Shown here: piece after piece, positions 1 through 9,406 of the stretch
How positions within the stretch are numbered: the stretch's first letter is position 1
How the letters are laid out: every line of letters begins with the position of its first letter
Assembly (NCBI RefSeq): GCF_001956315.1
Contig: NZ_KV887144.1
Coordinates: 263,272 to 327,271, forward strand
Direction: 5' to 3'
Origin: Sphingomonas montana
Lineage (GTDB): Bacteria > Pseudomonadota > Alphaproteobacteria > Sphingomonadales > Sphingomonadaceae
Length of the DNA stretch: 64,000 bases
Translations under genes and position numbers: made by a program
Notes under the pieces: generated by a model
What the model saw: the letters and a program-made list of their open reading frames with translations, nothing else
Told to the model about the DNA's origin: nothing
Database searches by the model: none

Positions 1-1373
1 GGGGTCAGGTCCAGCGTCGCCCCGCCTGCGGCGTAGCGGGCGATGCGCATCGTGCCGGTGATCGGCGTATCGACCCCGGCCTGCCGCACGGTCGCGTCGA
101 CGGTCGGCAAGCCGCCGCCCGCAAGCCGCACCCGCCCGTCCAGCCGCGTGCCGCCGGTCGTGGGATCGACAGTCAGCCCAGCGCCCTCCGTCAGGACAAG
201 CCGGGCGCCGCTCGCCGCGTCCGCCGTCAGCCGGCCGATCCGCAAGGGTGCCGCCCGCCCGCCCGGCGCATAATCGATCGTGGCGGTCGCCTGAAACTGC
301 GCGGTGGCGCGCGCCGCCGCGGTCGTCATCGCCGTCAGCACCGGGGCAAGCGGCGTCCCGCCCCCCGCCCGTCCGGCCGCGGCGATGGCGGTGCGCGTCT
401 CCGCCGCGACCCCGCCGTCGGTCAGCCGGAGGTCGCCCTGTATGCGCGTCGCCGGACCGACTCCGTAACGCCCGTCGAACCGGATCCGCCGGGCCGTCGC
501 GGCGGCCGTCACGACGTCGTGCCCGACTACCGCCAGCGTGCCCTGCGTCCCCTTCGCGGTCCCGTCGAAGCCGACGCGGCCCGCCATCCGGTCGATCCGG
601 TTGGATCCGGACCGGACCTGTGCGACATCGACGAACGCGCCGCCCGTCCAGCGGTCTAGCGCGGCGCTCAGCGCCACGTCGACCGTCGCGGCGGGGCGCG
701 TGATCGTCAGCCTGTCGCCGCACGTCACGCCGTCCGCCGCGACCGGCCCGTCCAGGACCGGACGACGGGCGGTGATCGCCAGGTTCACATGCGCGCGGCC
801 CTGCCGGATCAGGCAGCCGGCCACGCGCAGGTCCGGCGCCGCCACCGCCATCCGCCCACTGAACCCGTCGGACAGCCGCCCCGACCCGGTAATCCCGAAG
901 CCGACGACACCGCCGGCCGTCTCCAGCCGGATCGCCGCATCGTCCAGCGCGACGCGCAGGTCCGGCAGCGCGAACGGCTGACCCGACGGGGCGGGCAGCA
1001 GCCGGTCGACCGCGCCCAGCGTGACCCGTCCGTCCACCAGCCGTCCGCGCAGCCGGACCCGACCGGCCGCGATCGAAGCCACATACGGGCCATTGTGGCC
1101 GATCGCGATCCGGATATCGGCATGGTCGGCGGTGAGGTCCGGCCGCGCGGGATCGCCGATCCGGATATTTTCGAGCCGTTGCCCGCCGATCCCGAACCGC
1201 GCGATCGTATAGCTGGCCGTCACCCCGCGGCGGGCCAGTTCGGCATCGATATAGTGGGCCGCGACGTCCTTGCGCTGCGTCCACACGCCGGCGATCGCCA
1301 GCGCGATCAGGCCGGACGCCGCCGCCACGGCGATTCGGACGCGGCTGCGTCGGCGGGCGGGCGGGGCGTCCAT
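1..1373 (-). CDS. YdbH/AsmA-like envelope protein, N-terminal part (C-terminus off the left edge)
   Basis: The minus-strand frame opens with an ATG at 1373 and stays open to the left edge, giving about 457 residues without a stop. The N-terminus has an arginine-rich start followed by one hydrophobic segment (roughly residues 13-30, VAAASGLIALAIAGVW), as in an inner-membrane anchor. The rest is a long, low-lysine, beta-rich region with many short G/D/R-containing repeats. This layout matches YdbH (dicarboxylate-transport domain) and AsmA-type proteins, which bridge the periplasm and are implicated in phospholipid transport to the outer membrane. The diagnostic C-terminal domain is outside the window, so the family call is an inference. 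The frame beats the plus-strand frames because it is open throughout and has a plausible membrane anchor. radC is divergent, 116 bp away. Confidence 0.6.
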   Translation of the reverse strand, partial: MDAPPARRRSRVRIAVAAASGLIALAIAGVWTQRKDVAAHYIDAELARRGVTASYTIARFGIGGQRLENIRIGDPARPDLTADHADIRIAIGHNGPYVASIAAGRVRLRGRLVDGRVTLGAVDRLLPAPSGQPFALPDLRVALDDAAIRLETAGGVVGFGITGSGRLSDGFSGRMAVAAPDLRVAGCLIRQGRAHVNLAITARRPVLDGPVAADGVTCGDRLTITRPAATVDVALSAALDRWTGGAFVDVAQVRSGSNRIDRMAGRVGFDGTAKGTQGTLAVVGHDVVTAAATARRIRFDGRYGVGPATRIQGDLRLTDGGVAAETRTAIAAAGRAGGGTPLAPVLTAMTTAAARATAQFQATATIDYAPGGRAAPLRIGRLTADAASGARLVLTEGAGLTVDPTTGGTRLDGRVRLAGGGLPTVDATVRQAGVDTPITGTMRIARYAAGGATLDLT

Positions 1374-1489
1374 CCCGTCCGCGTTACCCGCCCGACCCTG
1401 AACGGTTCCAGTTCAAACATGCCGGCCCGACGCTTTTTACCGCAAAGAAGCGGGATGCCATCGCACCGATCCGGCGCTACACCCGCCCC

Positions 1490-2173
1490 ATGATCGCCCC
1501 TGCCGATGATGCGTCCGGACACCGCGCCCGCCTGCGCAGCCGCTTGCTCGAAGGCGGGCCGGAGGCGTTGCTGGATCATGAGCTGGTCGAATATCTGCTC
1601 GCGCTCGCCATTCCGAGACGCGACACGAAGCCGTTGGCCCGCACGCTGCTCGCCGAATTCGGCAGCATCGGCGCGCTGCTGAGCGCCGATCCGGCCACGC
1701 TGTCGCGCGTCGAGGGTTTGAGCGAGGGGGCGGTCGCGGCGCTGAAGATCGCCGAGGCGTCGGCGCTGCGCCTGCTGCGGTCGCCGATCGCGAACCGCCC
1801 GGTGCTGTCCAACTGGCAGGCGCTGCTCGACTATCTGCACGCCGACATGGCGCACCGTGCGACCGAACGGGTTCGCGTGCTGCATCTGGATACCCGCAAC
1901 AAGCTGATCCGCGACGAACTTGTGTCGGAAGGGTCGATCGACCAGGCCGCGGTCCATGTGCGCGAAGTGGTGAAGCGCGCGCTGGAACTGAACGCCGCGG
2001 CGATCATCCTGGTCCACAACCACCCGAGCGGCGACCCGAAGCCCAGCCGCGCAGATATCGCGCTCACCCGCGACATCGTTGACGCGTGCCGACCGCTGGG
2101 CCTGGCGGTCCACGATCACATCATCATCGGCAGCGGTGGCCATTCCAGCTTCAAGGCGCTGGGCCTGATCTGA
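1490..2173 (+). CDS. radC: RadC family JAB/MPN+ protein
   Basis: The 227-residue length is typical of RadC. An N-terminal helix-hairpin-helix-like region (about residues 50-85) precedes a C-terminal JAB metalloprotease-fold domain. The zinc motif is intact: H176 and H178 in HNHPSGDP, with D189 eleven residues further on (SRAD). RadC proteins were once called DNA repair proteins; their function is unsettled and the fold suggests a zinc-dependent isopeptidase or nuclease-like activity. The ATG at 1490 has no obvious ribosome binding site, but it is the first ATG of the open frame and gives the expected N-terminus. The gene stands alone, between the divergent YdbH-like gene and the KaiC-like gene, which begins 97 bp downstream. 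Confidence 0.93.
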   Translation: MIAPADDASGHRARLRSRLLEGGPEALLDHELVEYLLALAIPRRDTKPLARTLLAEFGSIGALLSADPATLSRVEGLSEGAVAALKIAEASALRLLRSPIANRPVLSNWQALLDYLHADMAHRATERVRVLHLDTRNKLIRDELVSEGSIDQAAVHVREVVKRALELNAAAIILVHNHPSGDPKPSRADIALTRDIVDACRPLGLAVHDHIIIGSGGHSSFKALGLI

Positions 2174-2270
2174 CCGCGCGAACGGGGCGTTCCGACGACG
2201 CTGTTCCCGCTTTGCCCTTTCGGGGTCCTGCGCTAAGGACCTAAAGCGATCGGGCATATAGCCTGTCGCG

Positions 2271-3806
2271 ATGGACAGGATCTATGGCGTGGCGCAACAT
2301 CTCGATACTGCCCCCACGCAGGCATCGACCGGCATAGCCGGGCTGGACGACATTCTGAACGGCGGGCTGACGCCGGACCGGCTCTACCTCGTCGAAGGAA
2401 CGCCCGGGACGGGCAAGACCACGCTGGGGCTGGGTTTCCTGCTGGCCGGCGCGGCGGTCGGCGAAGCGGGGCTGTACATCACGCTGGCCGAAACCGAGGT
2501 CGAACTGCACGCCGTCGCCAAGACGCACGGCTGGTCGCTGGACGCGCTCGACCTGTTCGAGATGGTGCCTGTCGACGGGCTGGGCGAGGACCAGGAACAG
2601 ACGTTGCTGCATCCGAGCGAGGTCGAACTGGGCGAGACGATCCGCGCGATCATGGACCGCGTCGACGCGATCCGCCCCGCCCGCGTCATTATCGACAGCC
2701 TGTCTGAACTGCGGCTGTTGGCACAAAGCCCTATCCGTTACCGGCGGCAGATCCTGGCGCTGAAGCATTATTTCTCGCAGCGGAACTGCACCGTCCTGAT
2801 TCTGGATGACAAGAGCACGACGGGCAGCGACGTACAGCTCCACAGCATCGCGCACGGCGTCGTCGCTCTGGAACAGACGCTGTCCGGGTTCGGGGCGCAG
2901 CGCCGCCGGCTGCACGTCATCAAGATGCGCGGCGTGCGTTACCGTGGCGGCTACCATGATTTCGAGATCGAACGTGGCGGATTGCAGGTCTATCCCCGCC
3001 TCGTCGCCGCCGAACATGGCGCGACCTTTACCGACACCGTCGTGTCGACCGGATCGGCCCCATTGGACGCACTGCTGGGCGGTGGGCTTGCGCCGGGCAC
3101 GGCCACGCTGCTCATTGGCCCGGCCGGCGTGGGGAAGACGACGGCGGCCGTACAGTGCATGATGGCGGCGCTGCAACGCGGCGAACGGGCGGTATATTTC
3201 CTGTTCGACGAACGATTGCCGACGTTGCTGAAACGATCGGCGGCGCTGGACATGGACTTGCGCCCCTACATCGCCAGCGGGCATCTGGAAGTGCGGTCGA
3301 TCGACCCGGCCGAGATGTCGCCGGGCGAATTCGCGGCCGCGGTGCGGACGGCGGTGGAAGGCGACGGCGCGCGGACAATCGTGATCGACAGCCTGAACGC
3401 CTATCTGCAATCCATGCCGGACGAGAAGTTCCTCGTCCTGCAGATGCACGAACTGCTGAGCTATCTCGGCCAGAAGGGGGTCGTCATCCTGATGATCCTG
3501 GGATTGCACGGCATTGCGGGCGACGTGCGGTCCGACGTTGATCTCAGCTACCTGGCGGACACGGTCCTGCAACTGCGCTATTTCGAGGCTGCGGGCACGG
3601 TGCGGCAGGCGATATCGGTCATCAAGACGCGGACCGCACGGCACGAACGCACGATCCGCGAGTTCCAGATCGAACAGCATGGCCTGCGGCTGGGTGAACC
3701 GCTCACCCGGTTCCAGGGCGTGCTGAGCGGCGTGCCGACCTTCCTGGGCGATGGCGGGACCCTGATGGCGGACGCGGCGGCGGCGGGTACGGGCAAGACC
3801 GCCTGA
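2271..3806 (+). CDS. KaiC-like tandem RecA-fold ATPase
   Basis: This 511-residue protein has two RecA/KaiC domains in tandem. The first has Walker A GTPGTGKTT (K49) and begins with the KaiC signature STGIAGLDDILNGGL. The second has Walker A GPAGVGKTT (K289), preceded by TGSAPLDALLGGGL. Both have hydrophobic Walker B strands ending in D (RVIIDSLSEL, TIVIDSLNAY). Length and architecture match the KaiC-like ATPases of non-cyanobacterial bacteria, which are usually paired with a histidine kinase rather than with KaiA and KaiB; their role in stress or time-of-day control is poorly defined. The stop codon overlaps the start of the following hybrid kinase (TGATG), so the two are translationally coupled and probably work together. 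No kaiB-like gene is nearby. Confidence 0.92.
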   Translation: MDRIYGVAQHLDTAPTQASTGIAGLDDILNGGLTPDRLYLVEGTPGTGKTTLGLGFLLAGAAVGEAGLYITLAETEVELHAVAKTHGWSLDALDLFEMVPVDGLGEDQEQTLLHPSEVELGETIRAIMDRVDAIRPARVIIDSLSELRLLAQSPIRYRRQILALKHYFSQRNCTVLILDDKSTTGSDVQLHSIAHGVVALEQTLSGFGAQRRRLHVIKMRGVRYRGGYHDFEIERGGLQVYPRLVAAEHGATFTDTVVSTGSAPLDALLGGGLAPGTATLLIGPAGVGKTTAAVQCMMAALQRGERAVYFLFDERLPTLLKRSAALDMDLRPYIASGHLEVRSIDPAEMSPGEFAAAVRTAVEGDGARTIVIDSLNAYLQSMPDEKFLVLQMHELLSYLGQKGVVILMILGLHGIAGDVRSDVDLSYLADTVLQLRYFEAAGTVRQAISVIKTRTARHERTIREFQIEQHGLRLGEPLTRFQGVLSGVPTFLGDGGTLMADAAAAGTGKTA

Positions 3807-5791
3807 TGGAGGACCGGGTCCTCATCGTCGCGCCGCGCGGCCGGGACGCGGTCGTCGCGCGCGACCTGCTGGTCCGCGCCGGCATCCGGGCGGAGATCGA
3901 GGCGTCGCTGACCGATCTGGTGCGGGAGATCGACCGCGGGGTTGGCGCGGTGCTGATTACCGAGGAGGCGCTGGCCGCACCCGACCGGACCGTGCTGACC
4001 GACTGGGTGGCGGTCCAGCCGCAATGGTCCGACCTGCAATTCATCGTGCTGGGCAATGGCGGCACGGCACCGCGCACCGCGGCGGCGACACAGCGGCTGG
4101 GCGAACTCGCCAACATCGTGCTGCTGCAACGCCCGCTGCATGCCGACGCGATGCTGGGCGCGATCCGTACCGCGCTGAAGGCCCGCCGCCGGCAATATGA
4201 GGTGCGCGTCGCCGGCCGGACGCTGGAAAGCGCGGTGCGCGACCGCACGACCGAACTGGAGGCGGCGCGCGACAGCCTCGAAGTCGCGCTGGAGGCGGCC
4301 GGCATGGGCAGCTGGGATATCGACCTCAGGACCGGGCAGGCCCGGCGCACGCTGCGCCACGACCAGATCTTCGGCTACGCCACGCTGCAGCCGGAATGGG
4401 ACGTCGACCGGTTCCTGGGCCATGTCGTTCCCGCCGACCGCGCCCGCGTCAGTGCGACGTTCCAAGCCGCACTGATCGACGGCGCGCTGGACGTGGATTG
4501 CGAAGTGATCGGCAACGACGGGCAGCGCCGCTGGATCGTGGCGCGCGGGCGGGTCCGGTACGACGCGCAAGGGACCGCGGTCCGCATGACCGGCGTCGTG
4601 TCCGACGTGACGGACCGCAAGGAGGCGGACGCGCAGCTGGCGCAGGCGCAGAAAATGGACGCGATCGGCCAGCTGACTGGCGGCGTGGCGCATGATTTCA
4701 ACAATCTGCTGACGCCCATCGTGGGCAGCCTGGATATGCTGCGGCGCCGGCACCGGGAGGACGAGCGGAGCCAGAAGATGATCGGCGGCGCGTTGCAGGC
4801 CGCCGAACGCGCCGCGACGCTGACGCAACGCCTGCTGGCGTTCGCGCGCCGCCAAGCGTTGCAGCCGAAGGCAGTCGACCTCGCCGCGCTGATCGACGGA
4901 ATCGTCGAACTGATCCGCCGATCGCTGGGTCCGACCATCACGGTGGTGCTGGAGGTGCCGCGCGACCTGCCGGCGGCCAAGGTCGATCCGAACCAACTCG
5001 AACTGGCGCTGCTGAACCTCGCGATCAACGCGCGCGATGCGATGCCCGGCGGCGGCAAGCTGACGCTGACGCTGAGCGCGGTCACCGCGTCGGACCGCAA
5101 CGTCACCGGGCTGGAACCCGGCGACTATGTCTGCCTGCAGGCGACGGATACCGGCACCGGCATGGACCGCGCCACGCTCGCCCGCGCGACCGAACCGTTC
5201 TTTTCAACCAAGGGGGTCGGCAAGGGTACCGGCCTCGGCCTGTCGATGATCCACGGTCTTGCCGCGCAATCGGGCGGCACTTTGCAACTGGCCAGCGAAC
5301 CCGGCCGTGGCACGGTGGTCACCCTGTGGCTGCCCACGACGGACGAACCGGTCGCCGGCGCCGCCCTGCCCCATGCCGACCCGGTGCCGGTCGGCCGCGC
5401 CGCGAAAGTGTTGCTGGTCGACGACGAGGATCTGGTCCGCTTCGCCACCGCCGAAATGCTGCGCGACATCGGGTACGGCGTGGTGGAGGCGGGATCGGCC
5501 AGCCAGGCACTGGCCGCCATCCGATCCGGGATCGAGATCGACCTGCTGGTCAGCGATTACCTGATGCCCGGCATGACGGGCGCGGCGCTGATCGCGGAAC
5601 TGCGCGCGATGGGCAACCGGGTGCCCATCCTGCTCGTCACCGGCTATGCCGCGGCGGGGGACGACGTGCCGGCAGACGTACCGCGTCTGTCCAAGCCGTT
5701 CCGCCAGGCCGAACTCGCGGTCCGGCTGCACGAACTGCTGCACGCCCCGGCAGGACGGCCGCGCGTGGGGGCACGAGCGCCGGTGGGGTAA
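3806..5791 (+). CDS. Hybrid sensor histidine kinase with degenerate N-terminal receiver, PAS and C-terminal receiver
   Basis: The 661 residues run in this order. Residues 1-115 are receiver-like but lack the phospho-acceptor aspartate (GAVLITEEAL where an Asp would sit). A PAS/PAC domain spans about 160-275. A HisKA region follows with H296 in GGVAHDFNN. The HATPase domain carries the N-box NLAINARDAMP and G-box GVGKGTGLGLSM. The C-terminal receiver (about 530-650) has a DDED acidic pocket and D584 in LVSDYLMPG. Asn directly after the H-box His-Asp-Phe is typical of HWE-related and cyanobacterial-type hybrid kinases. The start codon overlaps the stop of the KaiC-like gene by one base, which implies coupled expression. 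The protein is probably cytosolic, as no membrane segment is visible. It may relay between its own receiver and an external phosphotransfer protein not seen here. Confidence 0.92.
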   Translation: MEDRVLIVAPRGRDAVVARDLLVRAGIRAEIEASLTDLVREIDRGVGAVLITEEALAAPDRTVLTDWVAVQPQWSDLQFIVLGNGGTAPRTAAATQRLGELANIVLLQRPLHADAMLGAIRTALKARRRQYEVRVAGRTLESAVRDRTTELEAARDSLEVALEAAGMGSWDIDLRTGQARRTLRHDQIFGYATLQPEWDVDRFLGHVVPADRARVSATFQAALIDGALDVDCEVIGNDGQRRWIVARGRVRYDAQGTAVRMTGVVSDVTDRKEADAQLAQAQKMDAIGQLTGGVAHDFNNLLTPIVGSLDMLRRRHREDERSQKMIGGALQAAERAATLTQRLLAFARRQALQPKAVDLAALIDGIVELIRRSLGPTITVVLEVPRDLPAAKVDPNQLELALLNLAINARDAMPGGGKLTLTLSAVTASDRNVTGLEPGDYVCLQATDTGTGMDRATLARATEPFFSTKGVGKGTGLGLSMIHGLAAQSGGTLQLASEPGRGTVVTLWLPTTDEPVAGAALPHADPVPVGRAAKVLLVDDEDLVRFATAEMLRDIGYGVVEAGSASQALAAIRSGIEIDLLVSDYLMPGMTGAALIAELRAMGNRVPILLVTGYAAAGDDVPADVPRLSKPFRQAELAVRLHELLHAPAGRPRVGARAPVG

Positions 5792-6035
5792 AATCCGTTG
5801 AGACCTGACGATTTCGGATTTATCTTGCGCCTGACTCCGTTGAGGAAATCGATGAACCTGATGGTGCAGGGACCTGATTTTCGGTCAAACCACGATCAGA
5901 TTCGTCCGTGCCGAGCGCAGTCGAGGCGTTTCCCCCGCGCGTAGCAGAGGACCGCGGTGGGCCTCTGGGCCACTCCCGAAGGGTCTCTCGACTTCGCTCG
6001 CGACAGGCGGTTCACAGTGCAAGTCCTTCAGTTGG
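5792..6035. repeat. Intergenic stretch with an interspersed inverted repeat
   Basis: No gene was found between the convergent hybrid kinase and the GT operon. Two arms related to CCGAGCGCAGTCGAGG (5911-5926) and its inverse TCTCGACTTCGCTCG (5986-6000) flank about 60 bp. The same arm pair recurs at 38416-38519 and, degenerate, near 20240-20280. The position between converging genes fits a REP-like element or bidirectional terminator. No clear U-tract is present. Confidence 0.5.
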
Positions 6036-8309
6036 TCAGACCGGCGCGCGATCCGCCACCTGCGTCGCCCCGAACAACAACGTCTCCTCCCGCAGCGCGG
6101 CGGCTAGCGGCGGATAGGCTGCGCGGCCCCCGCCGACTATTTCCTGTTCCAGCAGGCCGTTGTGGCACGCGCGGTCATCGTCCCAGCCCGGATGGTTCAG
6201 CACCGGGTAGAGGCAGATCCCCTCGACCGGAACGCCGAGCGCCATCGCGGCCCGCACCTCGGCAGCGACATAGCGCAGCCAGTCCGCGCGGCGATCCGCC
6301 TCGATCCCGGTTTCGGCGACGAAGATCGGCCGGCCGTAGCGCGCATAGGTATCGGCCAGGATCGCGCGGAACGGCTTGTAGAGTGGATGGCCGACGTCGA
6401 TCTCGTCCCCGCCGTGGATGCGCTGGTTGTTGTGGTAATAGTTGACCCCGACGATATCGAGCAGCCCCGGCCGGCCGCCGATCTGCGGCCACAACCGCCC
6501 GGCAAGCAGGTCCCAGCCCTGGAACTGCGACTGCCGCCGGCCCTCCGCGCCCGTTGCGTCGTGCGGACGCGCAGGATCGATCGCATAATGCATCACCGGG
6601 TCGGCATGAATGAAGCGCGCCTCGGGATCGTCGCGCAGGATCGCCTCCATCGCCGCGATGCTCGCCCGCGCCAGCTGGACCTTCAGTTCGAACCCACGCC
6701 CGCGCGCGAACGGATTGAGATAGGCGACGTCGCCGCCGCCCCAGGCGAAGAAGCTGATCTCGTTCACCGGCGCGTAGAAACGCCGGCCCGTCGTCCGGCC
6801 CCGAATCATCCGCGCGGCCGCCGCCGCGAACCGGGCGAAGCGCGTTACGAATTCGGGCGACCAGATATCGATATCGTCCGGCCAGCCATAATGGAGCAGG
6901 TCCCAGACCACTTCCGTGCCCGTCGTCGTGGCCGCATCGAGCTGTGCCGCCACGCTTGACCAGTCGTACACGCCCGGCCGGGTCTCGATCCGGTGCCAGC
7001 GCAATCCGTCGCGGACCGTGACGATGCCGTGCGCCTGCAACGCGCGGTAGTCCGCCGCCGCATGCGTATCGTGATGCGTCGCGGCGATCGTATCGACGCG
7101 CTGCCGGTCATGCGCCCGGCGGTGCGTCGAACATTCGAAGCCGCCCTGGAAGAAGCTGCGGAACAACGGTGCGTCCGGGACCGGTTTCGGATGCTCCGCC
7201 AGCACCGTATCGAACAGCGCGGCCCAGCGCGGCAGGACGGCGGTCGTCGCGTAGCTGGCCAGGACATGCGCCTGCAACGCATCGCCCAGCCGCCGGCGCA
7301 ACGCAGCGTCACCGGCCAGCCGCAGGATCGCATCGGCCACCACGGCCGGGCTTTCATGCGGCACGAACAGGCCGCTGCGACCGTCGGTGATCTGCTCCTC
7401 CGACCCGTTGTCGCGCGTCGCGATCACCGGCAGGCCGGCCATGCCCGCCTCCGCGATCACGTGCGGCATCCCCTCCCCGCGCGACAGCCAGGCGAAGATA
7501 TCCAGCCCGGCGAACAGCCGCGGCACGTCCCCACGGTCGCCGAGGAAACGGAGCACGCCGTCCAGGCCGAGGACGTGGCTCCGCGCGCGCAACGTATCGG
7601 CATAGTCCGGCATGAACACGTCCGGCCCGCCGATCACGACGAAGCGCACGTCCGGGCGGACGGCATGGACCCGTGCCGCGGCATCGATGAAGTCCTCGAC
7701 CCGCTTCTTGGCGTCCAGCCGGCCGACCCAGCCGACCAGCGGCACAGCGTCGGCAATGCCCAGTTCTGCCCGCACCGCAGCACGGTGCGCCGAGTCATAT
7801 TCGGCCGGATCGACCATCGAGGGGATGGCGAGCGCATGTTCTTCGCGGCCCGGCATCCGCGTCGCGGCGGCATCGCGGATCGAATTGCACACGCCGACAT
7901 AGCGGGTCGTGAAATGCTTCGGGCCGGACAACGCCTCCGAAACCAGTCCGCCATGTTCGATCAGCGGCGGGCGCAGTTGCAGCCGTTCCAGCGCGGGATA
8001 GAGGTCCGCCACGTCCTGGCACGACACGACGATGTCATAGGCCGGAATCTTGCTCGCCAGATAGCCGACCGTCTCGTCGAACGAGAGGTTATACGGCACC
8101 GTATCCACGTCGACGCCCAGCGCGCGAAGCTGCTCGTGCGTCTGTTCCGGCATGCCTTCCTTGCGGAAACAGGCGACCACGTCGATTCGGTATCGTGTCC
8201 GGTCCAGCCCCGCCGCCAGCAGCCGGACCTCTGTCTCCTCGCCGCCGACGACCAGCCACGCAAAGACGAACAGGATGCGGACCGGCCCGCGCCCGTGATC
8301 ACCGGTCAA
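6036..8309 (-). CDS. Fusion: GT4-type glycosyltransferase plus clan GH-A beta-glycosidase-like domain
   Basis: This 757-residue fusion has an N-terminal GT-B glycosyltransferase of family-4 type (about 1-375), with a C-terminal Rossmann half (VGWVGRLDAKKRVEDF) and the donor-site EX7E-like stretch GEGMPHVIAEAGMAGLPV. The C-terminal half (about 385-757) is a TIM-barrel glycoside hydrolase domain of clan GH-A, resembling GH1 or related beta-glucosidases. Candidate acid/base is E517 (APVNEISFF) and candidate nucleophile E666 (FVAETGIE), both present. There is no signal peptide, so it should act in the cytosol. The start overlaps the dehydrogenase stop by 4 bp (ATGA). Pairing a sugar-transfer domain with a hydrolase domain suggests synthesis plus editing of a glycan or lipid-linked intermediate; that role is inference. 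Confidence 0.85.
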   Translation of the reverse strand: MTGDHGRGPVRILFVFAWLVVGGEETEVRLLAAGLDRTRYRIDVVACFRKEGMPEQTHEQLRALGVDVDTVPYNLSFDETVGYLASKIPAYDIVVSCQDVADLYPALERLQLRPPLIEHGGLVSEALSGPKHFTTRYVGVCNSIRDAAATRMPGREEHALAIPSMVDPAEYDSAHRAAVRAELGIADAVPLVGWVGRLDAKKRVEDFIDAAARVHAVRPDVRFVVIGGPDVFMPDYADTLRARSHVLGLDGVLRFLGDRGDVPRLFAGLDIFAWLSRGEGMPHVIAEAGMAGLPVIATRDNGSEEQITDGRSGLFVPHESPAVVADAILRLAGDAALRRRLGDALQAHVLASYATTAVLPRWAALFDTVLAEHPKPVPDAPLFRSFFQGGFECSTHRRAHDRQRVDTIAATHHDTHAAADYRALQAHGIVTVRDGLRWHRIETRPGVYDWSSVAAQLDAATTTGTEVVWDLLHYGWPDDIDIWSPEFVTRFARFAAAAARMIRGRTTGRRFYAPVNEISFFAWGGGDVAYLNPFARGRGFELKVQLARASIAAMEAILRDDPEARFIHADPVMHYAIDPARPHDATGAEGRRQSQFQGWDLLAGRLWPQIGGRPGLLDIVGVNYYHNNQRIHGGDEIDVGHPLYKPFRAILADTYARYGRPIFVAETGIEADRRADWLRYVAAEVRAAMALGVPVEGICLYPVLNHPGWDDDRACHNGLLEQEIVGGGRAAYPPLAAALREETLLFGATQVADRAPV

Positions 8310-9406
8310 GACTGGACCTGGAACACGATCTGCAGGAACTCCGGCCGGTCGGTGACCAGATGGTGCATGAAGCCGGGCGCTTCGTCGATCGGCACCACGT
8401 GGGTCACGATCTGCGCGCGGATCTCGTCACCGCGGGCCACAAGCAGCTTCACCGTCTCGCGCGCCAGCCGCGCCTTGTCCCACTGGAAACCGAGCCCGCG
8501 CGGCACGCGACCGATCTGCGCGCAGCGGATGTTGAGGCCATTATGGTGGAACTCCTCACCCAGCCGCAACCCGTTCGCGCCGCCCTGGTAGAAGGCCAGA
8601 TCGATCACCGTTCCCTGCGGGCGGAGCGCACGCAGCGCGGCATGCAGGCTGGCGCTGTCGGCGCGCGTCTGGAACACCACGTCCGCGCCACGATCGTCGC
8701 CGCCATGCGTCCAGCGCGCCTTGGCATGTGCCCACGCATCCGCCTCGGTCATCGCGGTCAGCTCCAGGCATTCCGACCGCATCCGGCGGAACGGCGACGG
8801 ATCGGCGATCACCACCTCGGACGCGCCCGCGGCCTGCGCGAACAGCGCGGTGAACAGGCCGACGACGCCGGCGCCGATCACCAGCACCGGCCGCCCGGCG
8901 ATCCCGGCGCCCAGCGTCGGCACGTTCGGGCCGAGCAGTTCGGCATCGGCATGCAGGATGCCGTTCGCCGCGATTGGCCCCATCTGGGCCACATAGATGC
9001 CAAGCAGCGGATCCATGCCGGGCGGCAGTTTCACCAGCAGGTCGTGGAACGGGTCGGCGATGTGACCGCTCTTGTGGCCCCACGTCCCCGCGACGATGTC
9101 GCCCGGGGCATAGTCACCCGCGCGGCTTTCGACTACGCGCCCGACCTCCATGTAGCCGAGGAACGGCACCGGGAAATGCATGCCCGCCTCACCTTCCACG
9201 AACACGCCGCGGCCGGCATCCCAGCGCGAATGGAGATAGGGGTTGGTCGCCTTGAAGAAGGTCAGCTCCGTACCCGCCGAGAAGCCGGTGTAGAGCGTCT
9301 CGATCCGAACCTGGCCTTCGCCGGGGGGCCCCTCGTCATAGCCGGTGAAGCCGGCCCGACCCGGTGCGTCGAACCCCAGCGAACGGATGTGGCGATGCTC
9401 GCTCAT
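8306..9406 (-). CDS. Zinc-type medium-chain alcohol dehydrogenase-like protein
   Basis: The 366-residue protein has a GroES-like N-terminal domain (TLYTGFSAGTELTFF) and a Rossmann domain with VLVIGAGVVGLFTALFAQAAGA at about 170-191, the nucleotide-binding signature of medium-chain dehydrogenases. The classical catalytic cysteine region is replaced by GFSAGTE, as in the bacteriochlorophyll/sorbitol-dehydrogenase-like branch that oxidises or reduces sugars and polyols, so zinc binding is uncertain. It follows the GT/Gfo-Idh-MocA fusion with no spacing (that ORF ends at 9407) and overlaps the GT/glycosidase fusion by 4 bp. A role in making or modifying a nucleotide-activated or lipid-linked sugar for the same polysaccharide is inferred from the operon. 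Confidence 0.87.
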   Translation of the reverse strand: MSEHRHIRSLGFDAPGRAGFTGYDEGPPGEGQVRIETLYTGFSAGTELTFFKATNPYLHSRWDAGRGVFVEGEAGMHFPVPFLGYMEVGRVVESRAGDYAPGDIVAGTWGHKSGHIADPFHDLLVKLPPGMDPLLGIYVAQMGPIAANGILHADAELLGPNVPTLGAGIAGRPVLVIGAGVVGLFTALFAQAAGASEVVIADPSPFRRMRSECLELTAMTEADAWAHAKARWTHGGDDRGADVVFQTRADSASLHAALRALRPQGTVIDLAFYQGGANGLRLGEEFHHNGLNIRCAQIGRVPRGLGFQWDKARLARETVKLLVARGDEIRAQIVTHVVPIDEAPGFMHHLVTDRPEFLQIVFQVQS

